Shown here one piece after another: positions 9,738 to 18,168 of a DNA stretch of 64,000 nt. The first letter of the stretch is position 1. The number at the start of each line of letters is the position of its first letter. Both the position numbers and the translations under genes were made by a program. The stretch comes from Noviherbaspirillum pedocola (GTDB taxonomy: Bacteria > Pseudomonadota > Gammaproteobacteria > Burkholderiales > Burkholderiaceae_D): contig NZ_JAEPBG010000012.1 in the NCBI RefSeq assembly GCF_016632335.1, forward strand, positions 1 through 64,000, in the 5' to 3' direction. The notes under the pieces were generated by a model. The model ran no database searches and had not been told where the DNA came from. It was given only the letters and a program-made list of their open reading frames with translations.

Positions 9738-10649
9738 TTACAGCGCGCCTTCCTTGTCGGATGCAGCCCGCAGACCCGCCAGCGTATCGCGCACCGTAGG
9801 CCAACGCAGCCGCATGCCCAGTTCTTCGCGCAGCCGCCGATTCGACAGGCGCCGCGACTCGGACATGAACGACAGCAGCATCGGCGACACCACCGCCGCC
9901 AGCTCCGCGCGCGGCAGGCGCGGCGGCCGCGGTAAGCCGTGCGCGTCGGCGACCGCGTCGAAGTATTCGGCCATTTTCATGTCACTGTCGTCCACCGCGT
10001 GATAGACGCGCGAGGGCGCCGCGCGAAACAATGCCAGCGCGATCAGCCCTGCGAGATCGTCGGCATGGATATGGTTGGTGTAGACATCGTCCTCGTCGCT
10101 GAGCGCAGGCGTGCCTTTTTGCAGCCGCTCTATCGGCAGCCGGTCATGCGCATAGATGCCGGGCGCGCGCAATATCGCCAAGCGGCCGTGGCGCCGCTTC
10201 GCCCAGCGTCGCAGCGTGTTTTCCGCATCGATGCGGCGCACTGCGCGCGCATTGGCCGGACGGGCGGGCCGCGTTTCATCGAAAGCCGCGCCGCCGGCAT
10301 CGCCATACACCCCGGTCGTGCTCACATAAACCAGGCTTGCGCCCTCGGGTAAAATGGCGGCCAGATTGCGGGTGCGGCTGTCCCGCGTGCCCTTGGGCGG
10401 CGGTGGCGCGAGATGCACGACATGTTGGGCCAGACGCGCGAGCCGGCCAAGGCTGACGGGGTCATCGAGATCCGCTACCACCGGCACTGCCCCCGCGGCA
10501 CGCAACTCGGCGCAACGCGCCGGCTGGCTGGTAACGGCAAAGACGCGAAAGCGTTCGCGCACCAGCGGCAACAGGCGCATGCCGACATCGCCGCAACCAA
10601 TGATGAGCAGGCGCGGCCTGCCGAATTTTTTCACCGAGCATTTTTTCAT
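9738..10649 (-). CDS. SDR-family NAD(P)-dependent epimerase/dehydratase (YeeZ-like)
   Basis: A 303-residue Rossmann-fold protein. The nucleotide loop reads [16 protein letters not shown], followed by a GVYGD active-site region ([13 protein letters not shown]) typical of extended SDRs of the YeeZ type. Substrate unknown. The ATG at 10649 is used because the much longer open frame upstream is antisense to the reductase gene. It starts 12 bp from, and divergent to, the reductase at 10662, so the two promoters must overlap or lie within the coding starts. Confidence 0.82.
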   Translation of the reverse strand: MKKCSVKKFGRPRLLIIGCGDVGMRLLPLVRERFRVFAVTSQPARCAELRAAGAVPVVADLDDPVSLGRLARLAQHVVHLAPPPPKGTRDSRTRNLAAILPEGASLVYVSTTGVYGDAGGAAFDETRPARPANARAVRRIDAENTLRRWAKRRHGRLAILRAPGIYAHDRLPIERLQKGTPALSDEDDVYTNHIHADDLAGLIALALFRAAPSRVYHAVDDSDMKMAEYFDAVADAHGLPRPPRLPRAELAAVVSPMLLSFMSESRRLSNRRLREELGMRLRWPTVRDTLAGLRAASDKEGAL

Positions 10650-10661
10650 CCGCAGGATTGT

Positions 10662-11690
10662 ATGACTTTCCAGGTAACCGTCGAGCCGAGCGGCCGGCAA
10701 TTCCCGTGTGACGAAGACGAAACCGTGCTGGCGGCGGCCATCCGCGCCGGCGTCGGCCTGCCCTATGGCTGCAAGAATGGCGCATGCGGCAGCTGCCGCA
10801 GCAAGCTGGTTTCCGGCGAAGTCAGCCACGGCGCGCACCAGGAGCGCGCGCTGCCAGTGGTCGATGAAGAGCGCGGCTTCATGCTGACCTGCTGCGCCAG
10901 GCCGAATAGTGATCTCGTGATCGAGTCGCGCGAAGTGCTGGGCGCGGGCGACTTCCCGATCCGCAAGATGCCGACCCGCGTGGCGAAGCTGGATCATGTC
11001 GCCGACGATGTGATCGTCATGTCGCTGCAGCTGCCGGCCAACGAGCGTCTGCAATACCGCGCCGGCCAGTTCCTCGAATTCATCCTCAAGGACGGTCGCC
11101 GCCGCAGCTACAGCATGGCCAATGCGCCGCACCTGGATGAGCATCTGCAGCTGCACATCCGCCACATGCCCGGCGGCGTCTTCACCGACCATGTGTTCAA
11201 TACGATGAAGGAGCGCGAGATCCTGCGCTTCGAAGGTCCGCTGGGCACCTTCTTCCTGCGCGAAGACAGCGACAAGCCGATCGTGATGCTGGCTTCGGGC
11301 ACCGGCTTCGCGCCGATCAAGGCCATGATTGAAGCCGCAATCCACAAGGGCATGCGCCGCCCGATCACGCTGTACTGGGGCGGCCGCCGGCCGCGCGACC
11401 TCTACATGCGGCAGCTTTGCGAGGAATGGGCTTTGAGCGTGCCAGACTTTCGCTTCGTGCCGGTTATCTCGGATGCCAAGCCCGAGGACAACTGGTCCGG
11501 GCGCACGGGCTTCGTGCATCGCGCGGTGATGGAAGATTTGCCGGACCTGTCGAATCACCAGGTCTATGCCTGCGGCGCACCGGCGATGGTGGACGCGGCC
11601 AAGCGCGACTTCAGCACGCAATGTGCGTTGCCGGAAGACGAGTTCTACGCCGATGCCTTCACCTCGGAAGCGGACCTGGCGGCATCCTGA
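10662..11690 (+). CDS. Flavin/2Fe-2S reductase (CDP-6-deoxy-delta-3,4-glucoseen reductase-like)
   Basis: A 342-residue electron-transfer reductase with, in order, a plant-type 2Fe-2S ferredoxin domain (CKNGACGSCRSKL with a later CC), an FAD domain (RRSYSMANAP) and an NAD(P)H domain (LASGTGFAPIKAM). Betaproteobacterial members are usually named after AscD, but there are no sugar genes nearby, so the physiological partner is uncertain; a phenol-hydroxylase or ferredoxin-NADP reductase-like role is possible. ATG 10662 is preceded by GCAGGA. Confidence 0.85.
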   Translation: MTFQVTVEPSGRQFPCDEDETVLAAAIRAGVGLPYGCKNGACGSCRSKLVSGEVSHGAHQERALPVVDEERGFMLTCCARPNSDLVIESREVLGAGDFPIRKMPTRVAKLDHVADDVIVMSLQLPANERLQYRAGQFLEFILKDGRRRSYSMANAPHLDEHLQLHIRHMPGGVFTDHVFNTMKEREILRFEGPLGTFFLREDSDKPIVMLASGTGFAPIKAMIEAAIHKGMRRPITLYWGGRRPRDLYMRQLCEEWALSVPDFRFVPVISDAKPEDNWSGRTGFVHRAVMEDLPDLSNHQVYACGAPAMVDAAKRDFSTQCALPEDEFYADAFTSEADLAAS

Positions 11691-11744
11691 AACGCGCAAG
11701 GCAGGCGGGTTTTTGCTTTGACGCACCGCGAGAAACCGCATACC

Positions 11745-11879
11745 ATGGCCCGCTATGAAAACGACCGCCACATTCCCGCGACGTTGCACATTGCCCGAAC
11801 CCGGCAAGCCGTGCGCGTGAATGTTTCCAGTCACCGAGCCACAGGCAAGCCCTGTGGCTTTTTTTTTGATCAGGAGTAG
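11745..11879 (+). CDS. Possible 44-codon leader ORF upstream of the aminotransferase
   Basis: An ATG at 11745 opens a 44-codon frame with Arg codons at positions 3, 8, 18, 20, 24 and 31. It runs through the terminator hairpin at 11837-11867 and stops at TAG 11877-11879, just before the aminotransferase ATG (11884). The ribosome site is weak (GAGA) and Arg is common in chance GC-rich frames. Recorded because its layout fits a translated leader; it may be spurious. Confidence 0.25.
   Translation: MARYENDRHIPATLHIARTRQAVRVNVSSHRATGKPCGFFFDQE
11837..11867 (+). terminator. Intrinsic terminator 17 bp before the aminotransferase start
   Basis: Stem AGCCACAGG (11837-11845), loop CAAGC, stem CCTGTGGCT (11851-11859), then a run of nine T. 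It is 147 bp after the reductase stop and directly before the ribosome site of the next gene, so it may end the reductase transcript or act as a leader attenuator. Confidence 0.8.
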
Positions 11880-11883
11880 TGAA

Positions 11884-13092
11884 ATGGAATTCAGCCAGTA
11901 CGACACCGACGCCCTGCTGTACATCACGAACCGGCCGCCGCTGGTGTTCGTCGAAGGCCAGGGCATGTGGCTCACCGATCACAAGGGCAAGCGCTATCTC
12001 GATTACCTGCAAGGCTGGGCGGTGAATTGCCTCGGCCATGCGCCGCAATGCCTGCAGGATGCGCTTACAAGCCAGGCCAAAAAGCTGATCAATCCTTCCC
12101 CCGCGTTCTACAACGAGCCGATGGTGACGCTGGCATCCGGCCTTACCAAGCACTCCTGCTTTGACCGCGTGTTCTTTGCCAACAGCGGCGCGGAGGCCAA
12201 TGAAAGCGCGATCAAGCTGTCGCGCAAGTGGGGCCAGAAGAATCCGAATGCGAAGGGCGAAGCGCGCCACGAGATCATCACTTTCGGCCACAGCTTCCAC
12301 GGCCGCACGCTGGCCACGATGTCGGCCAGCGGCAAGGCCGGCTGGGACAAGATCTTCGCGCCGCAGGTGCCAGGGTTCCACAAGGCTGAACTGAACGACA
12401 TCGCCAGCGTGGAAAAGCTGATCAACGACAGGACGGTCGCGGTCATGCTCGAGCCGGTGCAGGGCGAAGGCGGCGTGATCCCGGCCTCGCGCGAGTTCAT
12501 GACGGCGTTGCGCGCGCTGACGCAGAAGCACGGCATCCTGATGATCGTCGATGAAGTGCAGACCGGCATGGGCCGCTGCGGCGAACTCTTCGCGTATCAG
12601 CTTTCCGGCGTCGAGCCGGACATCATGACGCTCGGCAAAGGCATCGGCGGCGGCGTGCCGCTGTCGGCAATGCTGTGCCGCAAGGAAGTCGCCTGCTTCG
12701 AGCCGGGCGATCAGGGCGGCACCTACAACGGCAATCCGCTGATGACCGCGGTGGGCAATGCGGTGCTGCAGGAACTGATCAAGCCGGGCTTCATGGAAGG
12801 CGTGCGCGAGATGGGGGAATACCTGAGCGGCGAATTGCTGAAGCTGTCCGAACGCTTTGGCATGGCGGGCGAGCGCGGTGAAGGCCTGCTGCGGGCATTG
12901 AAGCTGGGACGTCCTATCGGCGCGCAGATCGTGGAGCTGGCGCGAGACTTGGAGCCGGTGGGCTTGCTGCTGAACTCGCCGCGGCCGGATCTGCTGAGGT
13001 TCATGCCGGCGCTGAATGTGACGAAGGAGGAGATCGATCAAATGATCGGCATGCTGGCGGGCGTGGTGGAAAGGATAGACGCGCAGGGTTGA
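11884..13092 (+). CDS. Class III aminotransferase (acetylornithine transaminase-type, ArgD-like)
   Basis: A 402-residue PLP-dependent aminotransferase. It opens with the segment [20 protein letters not shown], has the cofactor motif [14 protein letters not shown] and the PLP lysine in [16 protein letters not shown]. ArgD-type enzymes make N-acetylornithine in arginine synthesis, but close relatives use ornithine, succinyl-diaminopimelate or 4-aminobutyrate, so the exact substrate is open. ATG 11884 has AGGAG eight bases upstream. It is a single gene, preceded by a terminator and followed by a strong hairpin. Confidence 0.88.
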   Translation: MEFSQYDTDALLYITNRPPLVFVEGQGMWLTDHKGKRYLDYLQGWAVNCLGHAPQCLQDALTSQAKKLINPSPAFYNEPMVTLASGLTKHSCFDRVFFANSGAEANESAIKLSRKWGQKNPNAKGEARHEIITFGHSFHGRTLATMSASGKAGWDKIFAPQVPGFHKAELNDIASVEKLINDRTVAVMLEPVQGEGGVIPASREFMTALRALTQKHGILMIVDEVQTGMGRCGELFAYQLSGVEPDIMTLGKGIGGGVPLSAMLCRKEVACFEPGDQGGTYNGNPLMTAVGNAVLQELIKPGFMEGVREMGEYLSGELLKLSERFGMAGERGEGLLRALKLGRPIGAQIVELARDLEPVGLLLNSPRPDLLRFMPALNVTKEEIDQMIGMLAGVVERIDAQG

Positions 13093-13104
13093 TGCTGATG
13101 AAAT

Positions 13105-13131
13105 GCCAGACCGCCGCGGACGCGGTCTGGC
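13105..13131 (+). terminator. Strong hairpin after the aminotransferase gene
   Basis: GCCAGACCGC (13105-13114) pairs with GCGGTCTGGC (13122-13131) around a seven-base loop. There is no T run, so it may protect or process the 3' end and not be a classical terminator. Confidence 0.45.
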
Positions 13132-13245
13132 GCAGATTGCTCGGGCTCAATGCCATCGCTCGGTCTCGAGCGCAGAGACCCTCAGACTTTCCATGAAGTT
13201 CACGAGGAATTGGCGCGCGAATGATGCAAAGGAAGTGGGTTTCCC

Positions 13246-14236
13246 CTACGAAGTCATCGGGGGTGCATTGCGAATCTTGAATGCATATTGTCTTTCACCA
13301 CTTCCTTCCTCGCCATCGTCACAGTCTTCATCTCCACGCACCGGACCAGACCAGACCGGCAAAGAGATGGGACGCAAGCTCGTGAAACGGAATATTCAGC
13401 TCACGTTCACTTCCTCTTTCGACGAATCCGCTGTCGACTCTTCATCTTCGATCTCGGAACTGATGAACGAGCCGCCATCGTCATATTCCAACCGGCGGCA
13501 GGACGGCGCTGCCGCAACACGCAGCGACACTCCCAGCTTGATAGATTGGGAGAAGGTATTCGGTTCGCAGGCAATGTGTTTGCATGGATTCCAGCTCTGC
13601 GAATCTGTTCTGGACCGCCAATCGAATTGCCGAATCCGGAATGGCCAAACGAATGCGCGCAAGCTTGCACTCCCCGGGACGCATCGCTTGCTGGATTGCC
13701 AGCCAGGCACCGGTGATATTTTCTTTCGTAAATACCGGCGCAACATTGCCAGCGCCTTCGTTCACCCAGTAGCTTGGATAAAGCTCGAAGACAAGGCTGC
13801 CATTAGGAGCCTTCTCTTGGGCCCTGGCAAAAATTTCGCCATAAAAACGCTGCTACTCCACTTCAGACATCATGCGCGTTGGATTGGCCGGATTTCGAGC
13901 CTGTTGCTCAAGTTCGCCGTCGCAGATGCACCATAAATGTTCCGCATGCGGCGGTAGTGCATGCGGCGTCAAATCGGCCATGGGGACGCGCAAGGAGCGC
14001 GTCAATCCATCGGAGGACCGATCGGATGCGAAGCCGGGAAATTCCCATCTTGTCTGGCGCCCTTTCGCGCTTTCAAACTTTTCGCGCGCCGCATGTGTTG
14101 CCTTGTCTTGTTCTTTCCCGCGAGCCTTGGGCAAGGCGCTACCGAGCACCAGCACCTCGCATGGGATTGACAGCGGCGATCAATCGTCAACACTGAAATC
14201 GGGCTGCACCTGAGAAGAGCCGTCCATCTCTGCCAT
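13246..14236 (-). pseudogene. Decayed gene of unknown family: three in-frame stops and one frameshift
   Basis: Reading leftwards from ATG 14236 gives protein-like sequence interrupted by TGA (14180-14182) and TAG (13853-13855), both in one frame. The text on either side of the TAG (MMSEVE then QRFYGEIFARAQEKAP) joins smoothly. Near 13575-13585 the coding character shifts to the next frame (IACEPNTFSQSIKLGVSLRV), which continues through a TGA at 13396-13398 to a TAG at 13246-13248. The tail is acidic and Ser-rich (SSEIEDEESTADSSKEE). GC is visibly lower than in the neighbours. Its start is 34 bp after the stop of the intact gene at 14270-15085, so the two were probably an operon. I do not recognise the family. 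Overlapping plus-strand frames look like shadows. Confidence 0.65.
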
Positions 14237-14269
14237 TCCCGGCTTAGAGGTAACAGTGTTCAGAGACCT

Positions 14270-15085
14270 TCAATCCAAAACGGCATCCTTAATACGAGTT
14301 ACCCATGCGAGCGCACGGTCTACATCGCAGACAGGCGGTTTCTCGCTTTTCTCACTCCGCTGCATTGCCTGGTCCGCAGGCGGCTTCATTCCCAGTTTCT
14401 GGCTTTGTTCAACGAATGGATTGAGGGCCCGCGTGATCGCCTGGCGGGCCGCGTTTTCGATCTCGCGCCGTTTCTTGCCACTCATCCAGAACTCAAAAAA
14501 CGCTTCCTTCAACGATCTTGTACGAACATAGGTAAGCGCTTTACCGCTCACATCCTTCACCAAGTCAACCCGTAACGGTCCCTTTCCATCCTCCACAAGA
14601 CGATTCAATTCATGCATTCGACGAAGCCTGCGCTTTTCACCGAAACTTTCGAATCCGCTGATCAGAAGGCTCTTGTTGGAGAGATCGAGGGTTTCAGGCG
14701 CAATGACACTGCTGACGTCCGCCAGTTTGAAGTTCGTTTTCTGATCGGCTTCGCGTATCCGCTGTTTCAATCCATCGTCCACATACAAACCGAGCGCACG
14801 GGAAAGCGCATTCATCGCAGCAGCTCGCGCGCTCTTCAGATCTTCCAGGTCTTCGACATCACCTAATTCGGCCTTGATTTGCGCGATGCCTTCCCGGCAC
14901 CAGTCCCACAATGTCCGCTTGCGCACATGGTAATTGCTGGCAGTGTTGACATCGCGCTCGACGAAGCAGGCACTGCCGTCATTGAGTTTCTCCATACGTC
15001 GAAGGAGATCGAGCCGTTCATCAGGGGAATGGGTGTCGCGGTGCCAGGATGAAATCCGAATTCCGCTATCGAGGGGATTGGGCAT
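14270..15085 (-). CDS. Unrecognised protein, intact
   Basis: A 271-residue soluble protein with no signal peptide or membrane segment. It is helix-rich and charged, with a possible coiled stretch (KAELGDVEDLEDLKSARAAA) and Lys/Glu-rich C-terminal regions (RSEKSEKPP). Trp and Arg clusters occur near residues 57-64 (RKRTLWDW). I do not recognise a domain. Base composition is lower in GC than the flanking genes, which with the decayed gene downstream suggests acquired DNA. The ATG at 15085 has only a weak AAGAAA upstream. Possibilities such as a secreted effector or a defence component cannot be separated from sequence alone. Confidence 0.6.
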   Translation of the reverse strand: MPNPLDSGIRISSWHRDTHSPDERLDLLRRMEKLNDGSACFVERDVNTASNYHVRKRTLWDWCREGIAQIKAELGDVEDLEDLKSARAAAMNALSRALGLYVDDGLKQRIREADQKTNFKLADVSSVIAPETLDLSNKSLLISGFESFGEKRRLRRMHELNRLVEDGKGPLRVDLVKDVSGKALTYVRTRSLKEAFFEFWMSGKKRREIENAARQAITRALNPFVEQSQKLGMKPPADQAMQRSEKSEKPPVCDVDRALAWVTRIKDAVLD

Positions 15086-15164
15086 GAATTTCTTATCGTG
15101 AAGATGATGATGGAAAGTGGGAACGCAGCACGGCGACGAGCCGCGGTTTCATGCTTCAAACCAA

Positions 15165-15196
15165 GGCACCTCGCAGCGCAAAGGCTGCTTGGTGCC
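15165..15196. repeat. Two-part hairpin in the 247-bp gap before lpdA
   Basis: GGCACC (15165-15170) pairs with GGTGCC (15191-15196), and inside it GCAGC (15173-15177) pairs with GCTGC (15184-15188), leaving a six-base loop and a 2x2 internal bulge. It has no T run. The rest of 15086-15283 shows no convincing gene. Confidence 0.4.
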
Positions 15197-15283
15197 AGCT
15201 GCATAAGAGCCAACTGAGAAACCAGGGCGTCCACACGGTTCCCCTGCAACGAGTAGCAACACCGGCTCAAGGCCGTGCATAAC

Positions 15284-15310
15284 AAAAAGGGAGCGCCAGG
15301 CGCTCCCTTT
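15284..15310 (-). terminator. Terminator of the PDH operon
   Basis: On the minus strand AAAGGGAGCG pairs with CGCTCCCTTT around a five-base loop, followed by T residues. It begins 24 bp after the lpdA stop. Confidence 0.85.
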
Positions 15311-15333
15311 CTCATGTCGCACTCTTTGCAGAT

Positions 15334-17457
15334 CTACTTCTTCTTCGGCGGAATATAGAGATCCGTAATGCTTCCCAAGCCCATCTCCGCCGCGAACATC
15401 GGCGTCTCGGACAAGGTCGGATGCGCATGCACCGTCAGCGCAATGTCTTCTAGATCCGCGCCCATTTCCATCGCAAGCACCATCTCGGCCAACAGCTCGC
15501 CCGCGTTTACGCCAACAATGCCGGCGCCGATGATGCGCTTGCTCTGCGGGTCCCACAGCAGCTTGGTCATGCCATCGTCGCGGCCCATGGCCAGCGCACG
15601 GCCTGAGGCGGCCCACGGGAAGTTGGCCTTCTCGAACGGGATGCCCTTGGCTTTCGCTTCAGCTTCGGTGACGCCCATCCATGCGACTTCAGGATCGGTA
15701 TAGGCCACCGAGGGAATCGTCATCGCATCGAACGCCACCTTGTGGCCGCTGATGACCTCGGCCGCGACCTTGGCTTCATTGGTTGCCTTGTGCGCCAGCA
15801 TCGGGTCGCCGCAGATGTCGCCGATGGCGTAGATGTGCGGCACGTTGGTGCGCTGCTGCTTGTCGACCGCGATGAAGCCGCGCTCGCTGACGATCACGCC
15901 GGCCTTGTCCGCACCGATGTCCTTGCCGTTCGGACGGCGGCCCACGGCCAGCAGCACCATGTCGTACAGCTGCGGCTCGGCCGGCGCATTCTCGCCTTCG
16001 AAGGTGGCAAGCAAGCCTTCGGGCTTGGCTTCGAGCTTGGTGACCTTGGTCTTGAGCCATATGCCTTCATAGCGCTTCTCGATGCGCTTTTGCAGCGGCT
16101 TGACCACGTCGCGGTCGGCTGCAGGAATCAGGCCGTCGAGGAATTCCACCACAGTGACCTTCGCGCCGAGCGCATCGTACACACAGGCCATTTCCAGGCC
16201 GATGATGCCGCCGCCAATGACCAGCATGCGCTTCGGAATCTGGCGCAGCTCCAGCGCGCCGGTGGAATCGACCAGACGCGGATCGTCATACGGGAAGCCC
16301 GGAATGCGTGCCACCGACGAGCCCGCAGCGATGATCGCGTTCTTGAAGGCGATGGTCTTCGCGCCTTCGGCGGTCTGCACCGACAGCGTGTTCGGCGAAG
16401 AGAATTCGCCTTTGCCAGTTACGACCTGCACCTTGCGCGCGCGCGCCAGGCCGGAGAGGCCACCGGTCAGCTTCTTGACCACGCTTTCCTTCCAGCCGCG
16501 CAGCGCATCGATATCGACTTCGGCCTGGCCCATCTTCACGCCGAAGTGCGACATCTCTTCGGCTTCGGTGATGACCTTGGCCGCATGCAGCAGCGCCTTG
16601 GATGGAATGCAGCCAACGTTCAGGCATACGCCGCCGAGCGATGCATAGCGTTCGACCAGCACCACCTTCTGGCCGAGGTCGGCCGCGCGGAAGGCCGCGG
16701 TGTAGCCGCCCGGGCCGGCGCCGAGGACCAGGGTGTCGCATTCGATGTCCGCCTTGCCGGCAAAGCTCGCGGCGGTCGGTGCCTGGGCCGGTGCAGCAGC
16801 AGGAGCGGCTGCAGCGGGTGCAGATGCGGCGGGCGCGGCGGCCGGTGCTGCTGCAGCAGCGCCCGCGGCTTCAGCCAGCAGGAGCAGCGAGCCTTCGGAA
16901 ACCTTGTCGCCAAGCTTGACCTTCAATTCCTTGACCACGCCGTCGACATTCGACGGAATCTCCATGCTGGCCTTGTCGGACTCGACGGTGATGAGCGACT
17001 GGTCGCGGCGGATTGTATCGCCCGGCTTGACCAGCAGTTCGATGATCTCCACTTCCTTGAAGTCGCCGATGTCCGGGACCTTCACTTCGACGATGCCTAC
17101 CGGGCCCGATGCCGCAGGCGCCGCAGCGGGTGCGGCGGGCGCTGCGGCCGGAGCCGATGCAGCCGACGGTGCAGCCGCAGGCGCGGCCGTGGCAGCGGGC
17201 GCAGCGGCCTGGCCTGCGCCCTCGGTTTCCAGCATCAGCAGCAGCGAGCCTTCGGAGACCTTGTCACCAAGCTTGACCTTCAACTCCTTCACCACGCCGG
17301 CTTCGCTCGACGGAATCTCCATGCTGGCCTTGTCCGATTCCACGGTGATGAGCGACTGGTCCTTCGCGATCCGGTCGCCCGGCTTGACCAGCAGCTCGAT
17401 GATTTCCACTTCCTTGAAGTCGCCGATATCCGGGACCTTGATTTCCACCATGCTCAT
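15334..17457 (-). CDS. lpdA: Dihydrolipoyl dehydrogenase with two N-terminal lipoyl domains (E3 of PDH)
   Basis: A 707-residue E3 enzyme that reoxidises dihydrolipoamide with NAD+. Two lipoyl domains lie at residues 2-80 and 120-197, with the lipoylated lysines in ESDKASME (K43 and K162), each followed by an Ala/Pro linker. The FAD domain starts at about 240 ([14 protein letters not shown]), with the redox cysteines in [13 protein letters not shown] (C278, C283) and the C-terminal catalytic His in VHAHPTLSE. Classical E3 has no lipoyl domain; a fused one is common in this lineage, and two is notable. ATG 17457 gives [10 protein letters not shown], parallel to aceF. It is the last gene of the operon, before a good terminator. 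Confidence 0.94.
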   Translation of the reverse strand: MSMVEIKVPDIGDFKEVEIIELLVKPGDRIAKDQSLITVESDKASMEIPSSEAGVVKELKVKLGDKVSEGSLLLMLETEGAGQAAAPAATAAPAAAPSAASAPAAAPAAPAAAPAASGPVGIVEVKVPDIGDFKEVEIIELLVKPGDTIRRDQSLITVESDKASMEIPSNVDGVVKELKVKLGDKVSEGSLLLLAEAAGAAAAAPAAAPAASAPAAAAPAAAPAQAPTAASFAGKADIECDTLVLGAGPGGYTAAFRAADLGQKVVLVERYASLGGVCLNVGCIPSKALLHAAKVITEAEEMSHFGVKMGQAEVDIDALRGWKESVVKKLTGGLSGLARARKVQVVTGKGEFSSPNTLSVQTAEGAKTIAFKNAIIAAGSSVARIPGFPYDDPRLVDSTGALELRQIPKRMLVIGGGIIGLEMACVYDALGAKVTVVEFLDGLIPAADRDVVKPLQKRIEKRYEGIWLKTKVTKLEAKPEGLLATFEGENAPAEPQLYDMVLLAVGRRPNGKDIGADKAGVIVSERGFIAVDKQQRTNVPHIYAIGDICGDPMLAHKATNEAKVAAEVISGHKVAFDAMTIPSVAYTDPEVAWMGVTEAEAKAKGIPFEKANFPWAASGRALAMGRDDGMTKLLWDPQSKRIIGAGIVGVNAGELLAEMVLAMEMGADLEDIALTVHAHPTLSETPMFAAEMGLGSITDLYIPPKKK

Positions 17458-17551
17458 AAGCCTAGCTCCATGTTCCGCCCGGCCTGCCTGATGTCGCGGC
17501 GGCCGGTACATTTATCGTTCCCGTCCTCATCAATCGGGTCCGGGTCTGTAT

Positions 17552-18118
17552 TCACTTCATTTCGAAACTGTAGATCTGGAAAGGACCGGCGGAATTCTTG
17601 TCGAACTCCGCGCCCGCCAAAACGCCAGCCTCGGCAATCTCTCGTGCCGAGGCGTCGCGCTCGTACAGCGCATGCATCGCGCCCAGTGCGAAGTTCCTGC
17701 CGCTGCCTATGCCCCAGAAGCGTTCGAAGCAGAACACCTCGCGATAGGAATAGACGCCGAAGATGCCATGGGGATTGGCGATCAGCGAAGTCAGCTGCGA
17801 AGACTCGTAAGGATCGTCCTCGTCCTCCCGCGTGTTCAGAAAGAACTTCTCCTTGAGGATGTTGTGCACTTGGGTATAGGTCTCGAACACCTCGTCGCGG
17901 CTACTCAGTCGGCAGGCTTCGCCCATCTCGGTGAGCAGCTTCCTCATCACCGGGAAATGGGCCGTGGTGCCCGCCAGCGTGACGTACGAATCCCCGACCT
18001 GGAAGATCTTGCTGTTGTCCTCGTAACTGCGCGACAGCCGGGTCTCCCCGAAGGTGACCAGGGAATCGGCCGCGATCGCGACCTGATTGTTCTTTCGGAC
18101 GACGACGCTGGTTGTCAT
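17552..18118 (-). CDS. Proteasome-like Ntn hydrolase (betaproteobacterial proteasome homologue, BPH)
   Basis: A 188-residue Ntn-hydrolase fold related to HslV and proteasome beta subunits. After Met removal the protein would start with Thr (MTTSVVVRKNNQVAIAADS), the nucleophile of this family. Asp18 and Lys37 (SKIF) match the supporting Asp and Lys residues, and LAGTTAHFPVMRKLL matches the conserved Gly-containing segment. The protein is shorter than Anbu, and no HslU or other ATPase partner is adjacent. ATG 18118 is preceded by GGAGAG, 50 bp after the aceF stop, and lpdA follows after 94 bp. Databases often mislabel such genes as transporters; there is no membrane segment. Peptidase activity is inferred. 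Confidence 0.8.
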   Translation of the reverse strand: MTTSVVVRKNNQVAIAADSLVTFGETRLSRSYEDNSKIFQVGDSYVTLAGTTAHFPVMRKLLTEMGEACRLSSRDEVFETYTQVHNILKEKFFLNTREDEDDPYESSQLTSLIANPHGIFGVYSYREVFCFERFWGIGSGRNFALGAMHALYERDASAREIAEAGVLAGAEFDKNSAGPFQIYSFEMK

Positions 18119-18168
18119 GACCGCTCTCCAGAAAAGCGCGGGCTTGCGTGGGCAAACCCGCGCCATGC

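Noticed and set aside
9643-9798. 51-codon plus-strand frame [19 protein letters not shown]...
   Set aside because: No ribosome site, and its end runs antisense into the epimerase gene; nothing supports it beyond being open.
13103-13936. 277-codon plus-strand frame over the decayed gene
   Set aside because: The minus strand gives more protein-like text with sensible codons; this frame lacks a ribosome site and recognisable motifs. Some doubt remains because the minus gene is broken.
14180-14182. Selenocysteine or stop-codon recoding in the 13.2-14.2 kb gene
   Set aside because: Both TGA and TAG are involved together with a frameshift, no SECIS-like element was seen, and decay explains all of them more simply.
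15742-17856. 704-codon plus-strand frame opposite lpdA
   Set aside because: Same shadow pattern, with Gly/Arg/Cys runs that mirror the Ala/Pro linkers of lpdA.
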